From TMP-24 sp041397305 (GTDB lineage Bacteria > Pseudomonadota > Alphaproteobacteria > Rhodobacterales > Rhodobacteraceae), in NCBI GenBank assembly GCA_041397305.1, contig JAWKWX010000013.1:18340-82339 (forward strand): DNA of 64,000 nt. The letters are read 5' to 3'. A program made the position numbers and the translations under genes. This document shows positions 8,660 to 16,961 of the stretch, one piece after another; position 1 is the first letter of the stretch, and every line of letters starts with the position of its first letter. The notes under the pieces are model-generated. The model did no database searches. It was not told the DNA's origin and worked only from the letters and a program-made list of their open reading frames with translations.

Positions 8660-9666
8660 CTTGCTCTTCCATCATCGGGGGCCGCGCGGGTGAGCGCGAC
8701 GAAGGTTTCAAATGCGATATTGCCGCCCGAGGCGACGAGAAGGGCGGTCTTGCCCCGAACCGGCAGCTGGCCCGAGAGAAGCGCGGCGATGGCCGCCGCG
8801 CCCGAGGGTTCCAGCACAAGCTTCATCTGTTCGAAGGCCGCGATCATCGCCCTGCGCACGGAAGCGTCATCGACTGCGCAGCCCCTGACGCCCGCAGCCT
8901 GTGCAGCGGCAAAGGGCGTGGCGCCGGGGGCGGTCGCCTGCAAGGCATCGCAGATGCTCCGCGCCCCCGACGCAACGCGGCCGACCGCCGCCGCCGTCAG
9001 CGACCGGCCCATTCCGTCAAATCCTTCTGGTTCCACCGTCCAGATATCGGCATCCGGGTGGGCGGCGCGGACCGCAAGCGCGACGCCTGCGATCAGCCCG
9101 CCACCGCCCGTGGGCGCCGCCACAAGGTCCGGTGCCGCGCCCGCCGCCGCCATCTGCTGCAGCGCCTCGACCGCCACGCCTGCCTGTCCGGCGACCACGG
9201 CCGGATCGTCGAACGGGTGAAGGAGCGTGAGCCCCTGCGTCTCGGCCAGTTGCCGGGCCAGCGCCGAGGCCGCTTCCTCGCGCGGGCGGTCACCGTGGTG
9301 CGACAGGACAACGCGCGCGCCAAAGCCTTCCGTCGCGCGGCGCTTCACCTCGGGCGCGTCCTCCGGCATCACGATGGTAACCGGCACGCCTGCCGCCCGG
9401 CCCGCCGCCGCAAGCCCTTGGGCGAAATTGCCCGAGGAAAAGGCGATAACACCCTGCTTTCGCTCTGTTTCCGTCAACTGTGCCAATCGCCATGTCGCAC
9501 CGCGGATCTTGAACGACCCGGCCTTCTGCAGGCTTTCCGCCTTGACGAATACCCGCGCCGCGCCGCTTGCCTCGGCAAAGGCCGGAACGTCGATCAGGGG
9601 GGTCCTGATCGTCCCCTTCCGGGTCAGCGCATAGGCGCGGGCGATCTCAGTGGCGGTCGGGATCAT
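8656..9666 (-). CDS. PLP-dependent threonine/serine dehydratase-like protein inside the bet operon
   Basis: 336 aa, fold-type II PLP enzyme. The Schiff-base lysine is K53 in AGSFKIRGA, the phosphate loop is PTGGGGLIAG, and a second signature SSGNFAQGLA follows. Family members deaminate threonine or serine, or act as racemases or ectoine/hydroxyectoine-utilisation enzymes (EutB-like), so the substrate is open. The ATG at 9666 overlaps the betB stop as TGATG; a GTG at 9669 is the alternative. It overlaps betA by 4 bp. There is no C-terminal ACT domain, so it is not biosynthetic allosteric IlvA. Confidence 0.8.
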   Translation of the reverse strand: MIPTATEIARAYALTRKGTIRTPLIDVPAFAEASGAARVFVKAESLQKAGSFKIRGATWRLAQLTETERKQGVIAFSSGNFAQGLAAAGRAAGVPVTIVMPEDAPEVKRRATEGFGARVVLSHHGDRPREEAASALARQLAETQGLTLLHPFDDPAVVAGQAGVAVEALQQMAAAGAAPDLVAAPTGGGGLIAGVALAVRAAHPDADIWTVEPEGFDGMGRSLTAAAVGRVASGARSICDALQATAPGATPFAAAQAAGVRGCAVDDASVRRAMIAAFEQMKLVLEPSGAAAIAALLSGQLPVRGKTALLVASGGNIAFETFVALTRAAPDDGRAR

Positions 9667-11120
9667 CACCAGGGCGCCTCGACCGGCCCGAGGTTCACAT
9701 AGACCGACTTCACCTGAGTGTAGTGCTCCACCGCCGCCTTGGAATTCTCGCGCCCGACTCCAGAGAGCTTCGCGCCACCGAACGGCCCCTCGACGGGCGT
9801 GAGGTTATAGGCATTGATCCAGCAGGAACCGGCCTGAAGCTCGGCCACCACCCGATGGCCGCGCGCGAGATCGGCGGTGAAGACCCCGGCGGCAAGGCCG
9901 AACTCGGTGGCATTCGCGCGGGCGATCACCTCTTCCTCGGTCTCGAAATCCAGAACCGCCATCACCGGCCCGAAGATTTCCTCCCGGGCAATGGTCATCT
10001 CGTCGGTCACATCGGCGAAAACGGTGGGCGCGACGAAGGTGCCGTCGTTCAACCCGGCACGGTGACCGCCGGTGATCAGGCGGGCGCCCTCGGCCCGGCC
10101 TGTCTCGACATAGGCCAGGACTTTCTCAAGCTGCGCGGAAGAAACGAGCGGCCCCATCTGGGTCTCGGGGTCGCGCGGATCGCCGAGGCGGATCGCCTCG
10201 GTCCGTTCCTTCAGCCGCTTCAGGAACCGCTCCTTGATGCCCTTCTGCACGAAGACCCGGGTGCCGTTCGAACAGACCTGACCCGAGGAATAGAAGTTCC
10301 CCAGCATCGCCCCGCCCACGGCATTTTCCACATCGGCATCGTCGAAGACGATCAGGGGCGACTTGCCGCCGAGTTCCATCGTCACATGGCGTATCCCTTC
10401 GGCGGCCATCGCATAGACCTTGCGCCCCGTCGGCACCGAGCCGGTGAGCGACACCTTGGCCACGCGCGGATCGGTGACGAGCGCGGCGCCCACCTGCCCC
10501 CTGCCCTGCAGCACGTTGAAAAGCCCCGCTGGCAAGCCGGCCTCGACGAAAATCTCGGCGATCTTCAGGGCGCAGAGCGGTGTCACCTCGGACGGTTTGA
10601 AGATCATCGCATTGCCGAGCGCGAGCGCGGGCGCGGCTTTCCAGCAGGCGATCTGGGTCGGATAGTTCCAGGCGCCAATGCCGACGCAAACGCCCAGGGG
10701 CTCGCGGATCGTGTAGAGGAAATCGCGGCCAAGGGGCACGGTCTGCCCTGTGACGGTCGGTGCGAGACCCGCGAAATATTCCAGCGCGTCGGCGCCTGAC
10801 GTGGCATCGGCGACCGTGGTTTCCTGTATGGGCTTGCCGGTGTCGAGCGTTTCCAGCTCCGACAGGGTCTGGTTCCGCTCGCGGATGATCTCGGCCGCCC
10901 GGCGCAGGATGCGCGCCCGCTCGACCGGCTTCATCCGGCCCCAGCCCCGCTGCGCCCGCTCCGCCGAGGCGAGCGCCCGTTCGATCACTGCGGGCGTCGC
11001 CTCATGCACGCGGGCGATCACTTCGCCGGTTGCCGGGAAAACGACATCGATCGCGGCGCCTGCCGCGTCTTCAAGATAGGCGCCGTCGACGAAGTGGCTT
11101 GCCCGAGGTTGTGCGATCAT
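9666..11120 (-). CDS. betB: Betaine-aldehyde dehydrogenase
   Basis: 484 aa NAD(P)-dependent aldehyde dehydrogenase that oxidises betaine aldehyde to glycine betaine. Catalytic residues are visible: Asn152 (WNYP), Glu249 (MELGGKSP) and Cys283 (GQVCSNGTRV); the last is the characteristic BetB cysteine motif. Length equals the family norm (~485-490). It overlaps betI by ATGA (11117-11120) and is followed by the dehydratase through a TGATG junction, so translation is coupled through the operon. Confidence 0.95.
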   Translation of the reverse strand: MIAQPRASHFVDGAYLEDAAGAAIDVVFPATGEVIARVHEATPAVIERALASAERAQRGWGRMKPVERARILRRAAEIIRERNQTLSELETLDTGKPIQETTVADATSGADALEYFAGLAPTVTGQTVPLGRDFLYTIREPLGVCVGIGAWNYPTQIACWKAAPALALGNAMIFKPSEVTPLCALKIAEIFVEAGLPAGLFNVLQGRGQVGAALVTDPRVAKVSLTGSVPTGRKVYAMAAEGIRHVTMELGGKSPLIVFDDADVENAVGGAMLGNFYSSGQVCSNGTRVFVQKGIKERFLKRLKERTEAIRLGDPRDPETQMGPLVSSAQLEKVLAYVETGRAEGARLITGGHRAGLNDGTFVAPTVFADVTDEMTIAREEIFGPVMAVLDFETEEEVIARANATEFGLAAGVFTADLARGHRVVAELQAGSCWINAYNLTPVEGPFGGAKLSGVGRENSKAAVEHYTQVKSVYVNLGPVEAPW

Positions 11121-11701
11121 TCTGTCCGGTCCAGTTCCAGGATGAGATATTGCAGCGCCAGCGCCGCCGCCGCCGCGCCATCGGGCATTGCCTGCTGTTT
11201 CAGCGCCTCGCGGATATAGACCCCGTCGATCAACGCGGCCGTGCCGCGCGCCACTTCCTCGGCGCGGTCGCCCACGAGCTTCCTGAGATCATAGACAAGG
11301 TTGGTATGCAGCCGCGCCTGGTAGACCCTGAGAAGCCGCTTTGCCTCCGGCACGGTCTGGGCAAGCACATAGAAATTCAGCCAGGCTCCGATCACCTCCC
11401 GCCGGAAATTCACCGCCGTGAAGCTCGCCCGGAGAATCGCCGTCAGCCGCGCGCGCGGCCCCTCGGCCATGGCGAGCGCCCCCCTGACCTCGGCGCCATA
11501 GAGGCTGAGAATATGGCGCATCGCGGCGAGGAATATCTGTTCCTTCGAGCCGAAATAGTGATGCGCCAGGGCCGAAGACATGCCTGCCCGCTTGGCGATC
11601 TGGCTGACGGTGACGTCAAGCGACCCGGTGCGGCCGATCTCGAGGATCGTGGCCTTGACCAGCGCTTCCTTGCGAATCGGCTCCATTCCAACTTTCGGCA
11701 T
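11117..11701 (-). CDS. betI: TetR-family repressor BetI
   Basis: 194 aa. It begins MPKVGMEPIR, the BetI N-terminal signature, with a TetR helix-turn-helix VSQIAKRAGMSSALAHHYFGSKEQIF near residues 30-56 and a ligand domain with WLNFYVLA. BetI represses bet genes and is relieved by choline. The ATG at 11701 is chosen for the conserved start; a longer frame to 11737 has no such homology. It heads the bet operon and diverges from choX. Two BetI-like palindromes lie in the 267-bp gap. Confidence 0.94.
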   Translation of the reverse strand: MPKVGMEPIRKEALVKATILEIGRTGSLDVTVSQIAKRAGMSSALAHHYFGSKEQIFLAAMRHILSLYGAEVRGALAMAEGPRARLTAILRASFTAVNFRREVIGAWLNFYVLAQTVPEAKRLLRVYQARLHTNLVYDLRKLVGDRAEEVARGTAALIDGVYIREALKQQAMPDGAAAAALALQYLILELDRTE

Positions 11702-11743
11702 GACCTGCCCTTTCGGCTTGAGGGGATGCGAGTACAAGAGCGG

Positions 11744-11766
11744 TTATTGACTCGTCAATCAAGAAA
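11744..11766 (-). promoter_or_regulatory. BetI box and promoter of betIBA operon
   Basis: The sequence ATTGACTCGTCAATCAAGAA (11746-11765) contains the inverted repeat TTGAC/GTCAA and is almost identical to the copy before choX. On the minus strand a -35 TTGACC (11786-11781) and, 17 bp on, a weak -10 CTTGAT (11763-11758) overlap the box, so a bound repressor would block the promoter. Confidence 0.68.
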
Positions 11767-11929
11767 AAACTGGCAGGCGAGGTCAACCCGCTTTGCACCC
11801 TTCCGATCTTCCGCTAGCCTGAACGCAGACACAATGCTGTCACAGGGGCTGTCGCAGGGGGCGGCTTGCACGACGCAGGAAATAAGCGCTCGGGCAAGAA
11901 TTCTCTTGCTTACGTAAGGGATGATGATG

Positions 11930-11953
11930 TTAATTGACGCATCAATCAAGAAT
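11930..11953 (+). promoter_or_regulatory. BetI box and promoter of choXWV
   Basis: ATTGACGCATCAATCAAGAA (11933-11952) differs from the betI-side box only in its centre. A possible -35 TTGCTT (11906-11911) and -10 GTTAAT (11929-11934) with a 17-bp spacer place the box over the -10/start region, just before the choX ribosome site (AGGGAGG, 11957-11963). Coordinate repression of choline uptake and oxidation by BetI is inferred. Confidence 0.68.
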
Positions 11954-11968
11954 ACTAGGGAGGCTGCC

Positions 11969-12895
11969 ATGAAACTTCGTTCGATTCTGCTTGCGTCCGC
12001 GGCGCTGGCTTTCGCGGCGCAAGCGTCGGCGGAAGGCTGCGACAAGGTCACGTTCTCGGATGTCGGCTGGACCGACATCACTGCAACGACCGCCGTCAGC
12101 TCGCTGATCCTCAATGCACTCGGTTACGAGACCGAAACCAGCATCCTGTCGGTGCCGGTCACCTACGAGGGGCTTGCGGGCGGCGATATCGACATCTTCC
12201 TCGGCAACTGGATGCCGACGATGGAATCGAACATCGCGCCCTATCGCGACGCCGGGACCGTGGATACGGTGCGTGCCAATCTGGAAGGGGCGAAATACAC
12301 GCTCGCGACCAACGAGGCCGGTGCCGCCCTTGGCATCAAGGATTTCGCCGACATCGCCACCCATGCGGCCGAACTGGACAATCAGATCTACGGGATCGAG
12401 CCGGGCAATGACGGCAACAAGCTGATCCTCGACATGATCGAGAAGGACGCTTTCGGGATGAAGGGCGTCGAGCTTGTCGAAAGCTCCGAACAGGGCATGC
12501 TTGCCGAAGTGGCCAAGCACGACGGCGACAGCAAGCCGATCGTCTTCCTCGGCTGGGAGCCCCATCCGATGAACGCCAATTTCAAGATGACCTATCTGAC
12601 CGGCGGCGACGACTACTTCGGCCCGAACTTCGGTGGCGCGACCGTCTATACCAACACCCGCGCGGGCTATGTGAAGGAATGCCCGAACCAGGGCAAGTTC
12701 CTGGAAAACCTCGTCTTCCCGCTCGAGATGGAAAACGAGATCATGGGCGCGATCCTGAATGACGGCGCCGACCCGGCCGATGCGGCCAAGGCCTGGCTCT
12801 CGGCTCACGAGGATGCGCTCGGCCCCTGGCTCGACGGCGTGACGACCAAGGACGGCGGCGATGCGATGGCCGCGGTCAAGGCCGCGCTGGAATAA
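11969..12895 (+). CDS. choX: Choline ABC transporter substrate-binding protein
   Basis: 308 aa, exported. A classic signal peptide (first ~21 residues, KLRSILLASAALAFAAQASA then EGC). OpuAC-type binding domain with SDVGWTDITATTAV, IFLGNWMPTME and FLGWEPHPMN, which supply tryptophan/tyrosine box residues for quaternary ammonium ligands as in ChoX. The ATG at 11969 is preferred over upstream in-frame ATGs because it starts the signal peptide and follows AGGGAGG; the upstream ones lie within the BetI box. Choline specificity is inferred from the bet neighbourhood; glycine betaine is the alternative ligand. Confidence 0.92.
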   Translation: MKLRSILLASAALAFAAQASAEGCDKVTFSDVGWTDITATTAVSSLILNALGYETETSILSVPVTYEGLAGGDIDIFLGNWMPTMESNIAPYRDAGTVDTVRANLEGAKYTLATNEAGAALGIKDFADIATHAAELDNQIYGIEPGNDGNKLILDMIEKDAFGMKGVELVESSEQGMLAEVAKHDGDSKPIVFLGWEPHPMNANFKMTYLTGGDDYFGPNFGGATVYTNTRAGYVKECPNQGKFLENLVFPLEMENEIMGAILNDGADPADAAKAWLSAHEDALGPWLDGVTTKDGGDAMAAVKAALE

Positions 12896-12927
12896 CAACG
12901 GCGACCAAGCCGGACAATCCAGCACCG

Positions 12928-12960
12928 AATACGGCAGCGGCGAACCCGCTGCCGTATTTT
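12928..12960 (+). terminator. Intercistronic hairpin between choX and choW
   Basis: A perfect 13-bp stem (12928-12940 with 12946-12958) and 5-nt loop, followed by only a short T run. It lies 33 bp after the choX stop and 26 bp before choW. It probably acts as a partial terminator or 3'-end stabiliser that lets the binding protein be made in excess over the membrane parts. Confidence 0.75.
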
Positions 12961-12985
12961 CAGAAGACCTGCGGAGGGGAACGCA

Positions 12986-13837
12986 ATGGACTGGCTGAGC
13001 AATCTGTGGCTTGACGGCTGGAAGATTCCGGTCGGCGATGTCGCCAAGACCGTTTTCGACTGGATGAAAACTCATCTGAAATGGCTGTTCGATGCAATGG
13101 CCTGGGTGATGGAGCATCTGATCGAAGGCATTCTCTGGTGCCTGCAGACGCCGCATCCTCTGGTGATCGTGGCCATTGCCGTCGCCATCACCTGGTATCT
13201 TCAGCGCAGCTGGAAGATCTGCCTTCTCGTGTTCGTGGGTTTTCTCTTCATCCTCAACCAGGGCTACTGGAAACCGACGACGGAAAGTCTGACACTGATC
13301 CTCGCCTCCTGCGTGGTCTGCATGGGCGCGGGCGTGCCGATCGGCATCGCCGCCGCCCACCGGCCGCGGCTTTATCAGGCGATGCAGCCGATCCTCGACC
13401 TGATGCAGACGCTGCCCACGTTCGTCTATCTGATCCCGGCCATCGTCTTCTTCGGCCTCGGCATGGTGCCGGGTCTGATCGCGACCGTGATCTTCGTTCT
13501 GCCCGCGCCGATCCGCCTGACCCATCTCGGCGTCTCGAACACCCCTGCCGCCCTGACCGAAGCCCTTACGGCCTTTGGCGCAACCAGGCGCCAGGTCCTG
13601 TGGAAGGCCGAACTTCCCTACGCTTTCCCCCAGATCATGGCCGGGCTGAACCAGACCATCATGCTCTCGCTCTCGATGGTGGTCATCGCCGCGCTCGTCG
13701 GCGCCAACGGCCTCGGGGTTCCGGTCGTCCGCGCGCTCAATTCGGTCAACACCAAGCTCGGCTTTGAATCGGGCTTCGTGATCGTGGTCGTCGCCATCGT
13801 GCTTGACCGCATGCTGCGCAAGGGAGAGACGAAATGA
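12986..13837 (+). CDS. choW: Choline ABC transporter permease
   Basis: 283 aa, ProW/OpuAB-type inner-membrane permease. About six transmembrane helices follow an amphipathic N-terminus; the ABC permease EAA loop reads ALTEALTAFGATRRQVLWKAELPYAFPQIMAGLNQ. LMQTLPTFVYLIPAIVFFGLG is a hallmark of the glycine-betaine/choline subclass. It is preceded by a GGAGGGG ribosome site and overlaps choV by ATGA. Confidence 0.93.
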   Translation: MDWLSNLWLDGWKIPVGDVAKTVFDWMKTHLKWLFDAMAWVMEHLIEGILWCLQTPHPLVIVAIAVAITWYLQRSWKICLLVFVGFLFILNQGYWKPTTESLTLILASCVVCMGAGVPIGIAAAHRPRLYQAMQPILDLMQTLPTFVYLIPAIVFFGLGMVPGLIATVIFVLPAPIRLTHLGVSNTPAALTEALTAFGATRRQVLWKAELPYAFPQIMAGLNQTIMLSLSMVVIAALVGANGLGVPVVRALNSVNTKLGFESGFVIVVVAIVLDRMLRKGETK

Positions 13838-14901
13838 GCGCCGCAGGCAAAGCCGCCTCCGCGACCGACGGGGATGTCGCGGTCGAGTTCAACAAGGTCA
13901 ACATCGTCTTCGGCGACCAGCCCGGCAAAGCGCTGCCCCTGATGGACAAGGGGATGAGCCGGTCGGAGATCCAGAAGGCGACCGGCCAGATCCTTGGCGT
14001 CCACGATTGTTCGCTGACCGTGGCGCGGGGGGAAATCCTCGTGCTGATGGGTCTCTCCGGCTCGGGGAAATCGACGCTCCTCAGGGCGGTCAACGGGCTC
14101 AATCCGGTCTGCCGGGGCTCGGTCACCGTCCATGACGGCGACTGGAGCTGTGAGGTGGGCGGCGCCAACCGCGAGGATCTTCTGAAAGTCCGGCGCGAAT
14201 GCGTGGCGATGGTCTTCCAGCAGTTCGGTCTCCTGCCCTGGCGGTCGGTGCGCGAAAATGTCGGCCTGGGGCTCGAACTTGCGGGCCAGACACCCGCCCA
14301 GATGCGCGAGAAGGTGGATGAGCAGCTTGCGCTCGTCGGCCTGTCCGAGCGCGCCGACGCCAAGGTCGGCGAATTGTCGGGCGGCATGCAGCAGCGCGTG
14401 GGCCTCGCCCGCGCCTTCGTGACCGATGCGCCGATCCTCCTGATGGACGAACCCTTCTCGGCCCTCGATCCGCTGATCCGCACCCGGCTGCAGGACGAGC
14501 TTCTGGAGCTGCAGGCGAAGCTTCACCGCACGATCATCTTCGTCAGCCACGACCTTGATGAGGCCTTCAAGATCGGCAACCGCATCGCGCTGATGGAGGG
14601 CGGACGCATCGTCCAGTGCGGCACGGCACGCGAGATCATCGCCAATCCGGTCTCGGACTATGTGGCGGATTTCGTCAATCACATGAATCCCCTCTCGGTG
14701 CTGACTGCGCGGGATGCGGTCGAACCCACGCCGAACAGCACCCCGACAGACGGCCAATGCGATATCGACACGCCGATCAAGGATGTGATGGCGCGGCTGA
14801 AGGACGAGACGCGCGCGCTGGAAGTGACCGATCGCGGCAAGGTCGTGGGCCAGGTCTCGCGCAAGACGGTGATCGCGCGGCTTCTCGATCCGCGCGGCTG
14901 A
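13834..14901 (+). CDS. choV: Choline ABC transporter ATP-binding protein
   Basis: 355 aa, ProV-like. Walker A GLSGSGKST at residues 73-81, Q-loop VFQQFGLLPWRSV, signature LSGGMQQRVGLARAF, Walker B ILLMDEPFSALDP, and H-loop FVSHDLDEAFK. The C-terminal ~70 residues form a reduced CBS-like regulatory region, shorter than the tandem CBS of E. coli ProV. It overlaps choW by 4 bp and ends 4 bp before the convergent EamA permease gene. Confidence 0.94.
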   Translation: MSAAGKAASATDGDVAVEFNKVNIVFGDQPGKALPLMDKGMSRSEIQKATGQILGVHDCSLTVARGEILVLMGLSGSGKSTLLRAVNGLNPVCRGSVTVHDGDWSCEVGGANREDLLKVRRECVAMVFQQFGLLPWRSVRENVGLGLELAGQTPAQMREKVDEQLALVGLSERADAKVGELSGGMQQRVGLARAFVTDAPILLMDEPFSALDPLIRTRLQDELLELQAKLHRTIIFVSHDLDEAFKIGNRIALMEGGRIVQCGTAREIIANPVSDYVADFVNHMNPLSVLTARDAVEPTPNSTPTDGQCDIDTPIKDVMARLKDETRALEVTDRGKVVGQVSRKTVIARLLDPRG

Positions 14902-14905
14902 CGGA

Positions 14906-15811
14906 TCAGACCCTCTCGGCACCGGCGGGCGGGGTCACGCCCGCCCGCGCGATCTGCGCCTCGCGCCAGCTCATGTAGCTGATCGCGCCGATGATGATCG
15001 CGCCGCCGAGAAGAACATAGGGATCGACCCTCTCGGCGAAGGCAAACCAGCCCAGAAGCGTCGCCCAGATCAATTGCAGGAAGATCACCGGCTGGGTGAC
15101 GCTCACCGGCGCCACGGCGAAGGCGCGCGCCATGAAATAATGGCCGAGCGTCGCGAAAAGGGCGACGACAGCAAGCGCGCCAAGCTGCGACAGCGTCGGT
15201 GTCACCCAGGACCAGAGGGCGAAGGGCGCGAGGCCAAGCGCGACCGACAGTGACAGGAGCGCGACCAGCGCCCCGGCAGGCAGGACCGTCGAGAGCCGTT
15301 TGGCGACGATGTAGGACAGGCCGAAGAACGTGGCTGCCCCCACCTGCGTCAGATGGCCGGGTGCCAGGTCCCTGAGGCCCGGCCTCAGCACGATCAGCGC
15401 CCCGATGAGGGCCACGGCAATCGCCGTGATCCGGCGCGCGGCGATCCGCTCACCCAGGACCAGGGCCGCCCCCGCCGTCACCACGATCGGGCTCAGATAG
15501 CCGATTGCCGTCACGTCGGCGATCGGGATGCGCGCCATGGCATAGAACCACAGGATCACCGCGAGCGTATGGAGCCCGCCGCGCAGCGCGATCAGCCGCA
15601 GCGCCCCGGTGGGCAAGCCCGCCCGCAGAATGCGCCAGAGCGGCGGCGCCAGGAACACAAGTCCGTACAGAAAGCGGATGAACGCGCCTTCCGCCGCCGG
15701 CAGCGCGGTGCCCAGGTGGTGGACCGTGCCGTTGACCGCGACGAAGCTCAGCCCGCTCAGCACCATCCAGACGATCCCTGCCAGAGGTGCCTGAGTTTCC
15801 GTCCTTGTCAT
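14906..15811 (-). CDS. EamA/DMT family permease
   Basis: 301 aa with ten predicted helices in two EamA repeats (about residues 10-135 and 150-285); each repeat has a signature such as AIGYLSPIVVTAGAALVLGERI and VTQPVIFLQLIWATLLGWFAFAERVD. These proteins export metabolites or import purines or S-adenosylmethionine; the substrate is not readable. The ATG at 15811 is used, since the longer upstream frame is an antisense reading of argO. Confidence 0.88.
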   Translation of the reverse strand: MTRTETQAPLAGIVWMVLSGLSFVAVNGTVHHLGTALPAAEGAFIRFLYGLVFLAPPLWRILRAGLPTGALRLIALRGGLHTLAVILWFYAMARIPIADVTAIGYLSPIVVTAGAALVLGERIAARRITAIAVALIGALIVLRPGLRDLAPGHLTQVGAATFFGLSYIVAKRLSTVLPAGALVALLSLSVALGLAPFALWSWVTPTLSQLGALAVVALFATLGHYFMARAFAVAPVSVTQPVIFLQLIWATLLGWFAFAERVDPYVLLGGAIIIGAISYMSWREAQIARAGVTPPAGAERV

Positions 15812-15867
15812 CTGACCGCCCCGAAAGCCTGGCCGAGCCAGACCAGATCGGGCGCGGAAAGACAAGC

Positions 15868-16473
15868 TCAGCCGACGGCGATCCCGAAGGCGAGCGACCA
15901 CATCAGGGCGCCCACGAAGAGGTCGAGCACCACCCAGGCGCGCGGGCGCGCAAAGACGGGCGCAAGAAGCCGGGCCCCATAGCCGAGCGAGAAGAAGAAG
16001 GCGAAGGACGAGGCCGCGGCGCCAAGGCCGAAGGCCAGCGCCCGGCCGGGATACTGCGCCGCGACCGAGCCGATCAGCACCACTGTGTCGAGATAGACAT
16101 GCGGGTTCAGCCAGGTCACCGCCGCGATCATCGCCAGAACCCTGCCAAGTGGCGGTGCCTCGCCCGCCGCCGCGCGCAACGTCTCGCCACCGCGCAGCGC
16201 GGCCCGGAAAGACCGGGCGCCATACCAGAAAAGGAACGCAACGCCGCCCCACCGCAGCGCGGGCGCAAGCCAGGGCAGCCGCGCCGACGCGAAGGAAAAG
16301 CCTGAAACGCCCAGCCCGATCAGAACCGCGTCCGAGGCAGCACAGAAAAGGCAGACCGCAAGGACATGTTCGCGCCGCAGACCTTGCCTGAGGACCATGG
16401 CATTCTGCGCCCCTATGGCGAGGATGAGCCCGAGCCCCAGCCGGAACCCGGCGAAAGACGCCTCAAACATCAT
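15868..16473 (-). CDS. argO: LysE/ArgO-type amino-acid exporter
   Basis: 201 aa, six hydrophobic segments. The LysE signature GAQNAMVLRQGLRREHVLAVCLFCAASDAVLIGLG lies near the N-terminus and TWLNPHVYLDTVVLIGSVAAQ in the middle, both typical of ArgO/LysE, which export arginine or lysine. An ArgP-type regulator is encoded 0.5 kb away, divergently, as in known argO/lysE loci. Its start (ATG at 16473 or 16470) overlaps the end of the ACT gene by about 10 bp. Confidence 0.87.
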   Translation of the reverse strand: MMFEASFAGFRLGLGLILAIGAQNAMVLRQGLRREHVLAVCLFCAASDAVLIGLGVSGFSFASARLPWLAPALRWGGVAFLFWYGARSFRAALRGGETLRAAAGEAPPLGRVLAMIAAVTWLNPHVYLDTVVLIGSVAAQYPGRALAFGLGAAASSFAFFFSLGYGARLLAPVFARPRAWVVLDLFVGALMWSLAFGIAVG

Positions 16474-16867
16474 GCCCGCTCAGGCCATTCAGCACTTTCA
16501 TCGCCAGGTGGCGCCGCTCCCACTGCACGAAGACATGGTCGTGCAGGAAGCCTGCAACCACATTGGCGCTGATCCCCGCCCCGGTCAGTGCCGCCGCGAT
16601 CTTCGCCGTCAGCCCGACGGCTTCGAGGCTCGAATGGATGCCGAGCGAGATGCGCGCCCAGCCGGCGTCATGGCCGACATGATGCCGCGCCAGATCGGAC
16701 GCGGGCGCGACAATGGTAAGCCCCTCGTCTTCCGCAACGGTCGCGAAGGGTCTCAGGCCCGATGGCATCGGCTCGCCGGGTGCGATCTGCCCATAGCCGT
16801 ATTCCTCCGCGTGAAGCACGGGGTGCAGCCCGCTCAGGAGCCGCTCCAGGGATGTTTCGCCGCTCAT
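16463..16867 (-). CDS. ACT domain-containing protein (DUF2241-like)
   Basis: 134 aa in two ACT-like halves; IHSSLEAVGLTAKIAAALTGAGISANVVAGFLHDHVFV is the clearest ACT repeat, and the N-terminal half ends RPFATVAEDEGLTIV. Cytoplasmic and likely amino-acid binding. It is translationally linked to argO and diverges from the ArgP gene, so a role in amino-acid sensing or export is plausible but unproven. Confidence 0.82.
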   Translation of the reverse strand: MSGETSLERLLSGLHPVLHAEEYGYGQIAPGEPMPSGLRPFATVAEDEGLTIVAPASDLARHHVGHDAGWARISLGIHSSLEAVGLTAKIAAALTGAGISANVVAGFLHDHVFVQWERRHLAMKVLNGLSGHDV

Positions 16868-16961
16868 GTCTCGACCATGCTCCCGCCTGCCTGGCCAACC
16901 AGATAACGCTTGGTGTCGCTCAGGGCTACTGAATATCGGTAATCCATGTTAAGCATTGCTA

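Noticed and set aside
6917..9220. Long plus-strand frame over betA and the dehydratase gene
   Set aside because: Antisense shadow of genes with intact catalytic motifs; no recognisable domain.
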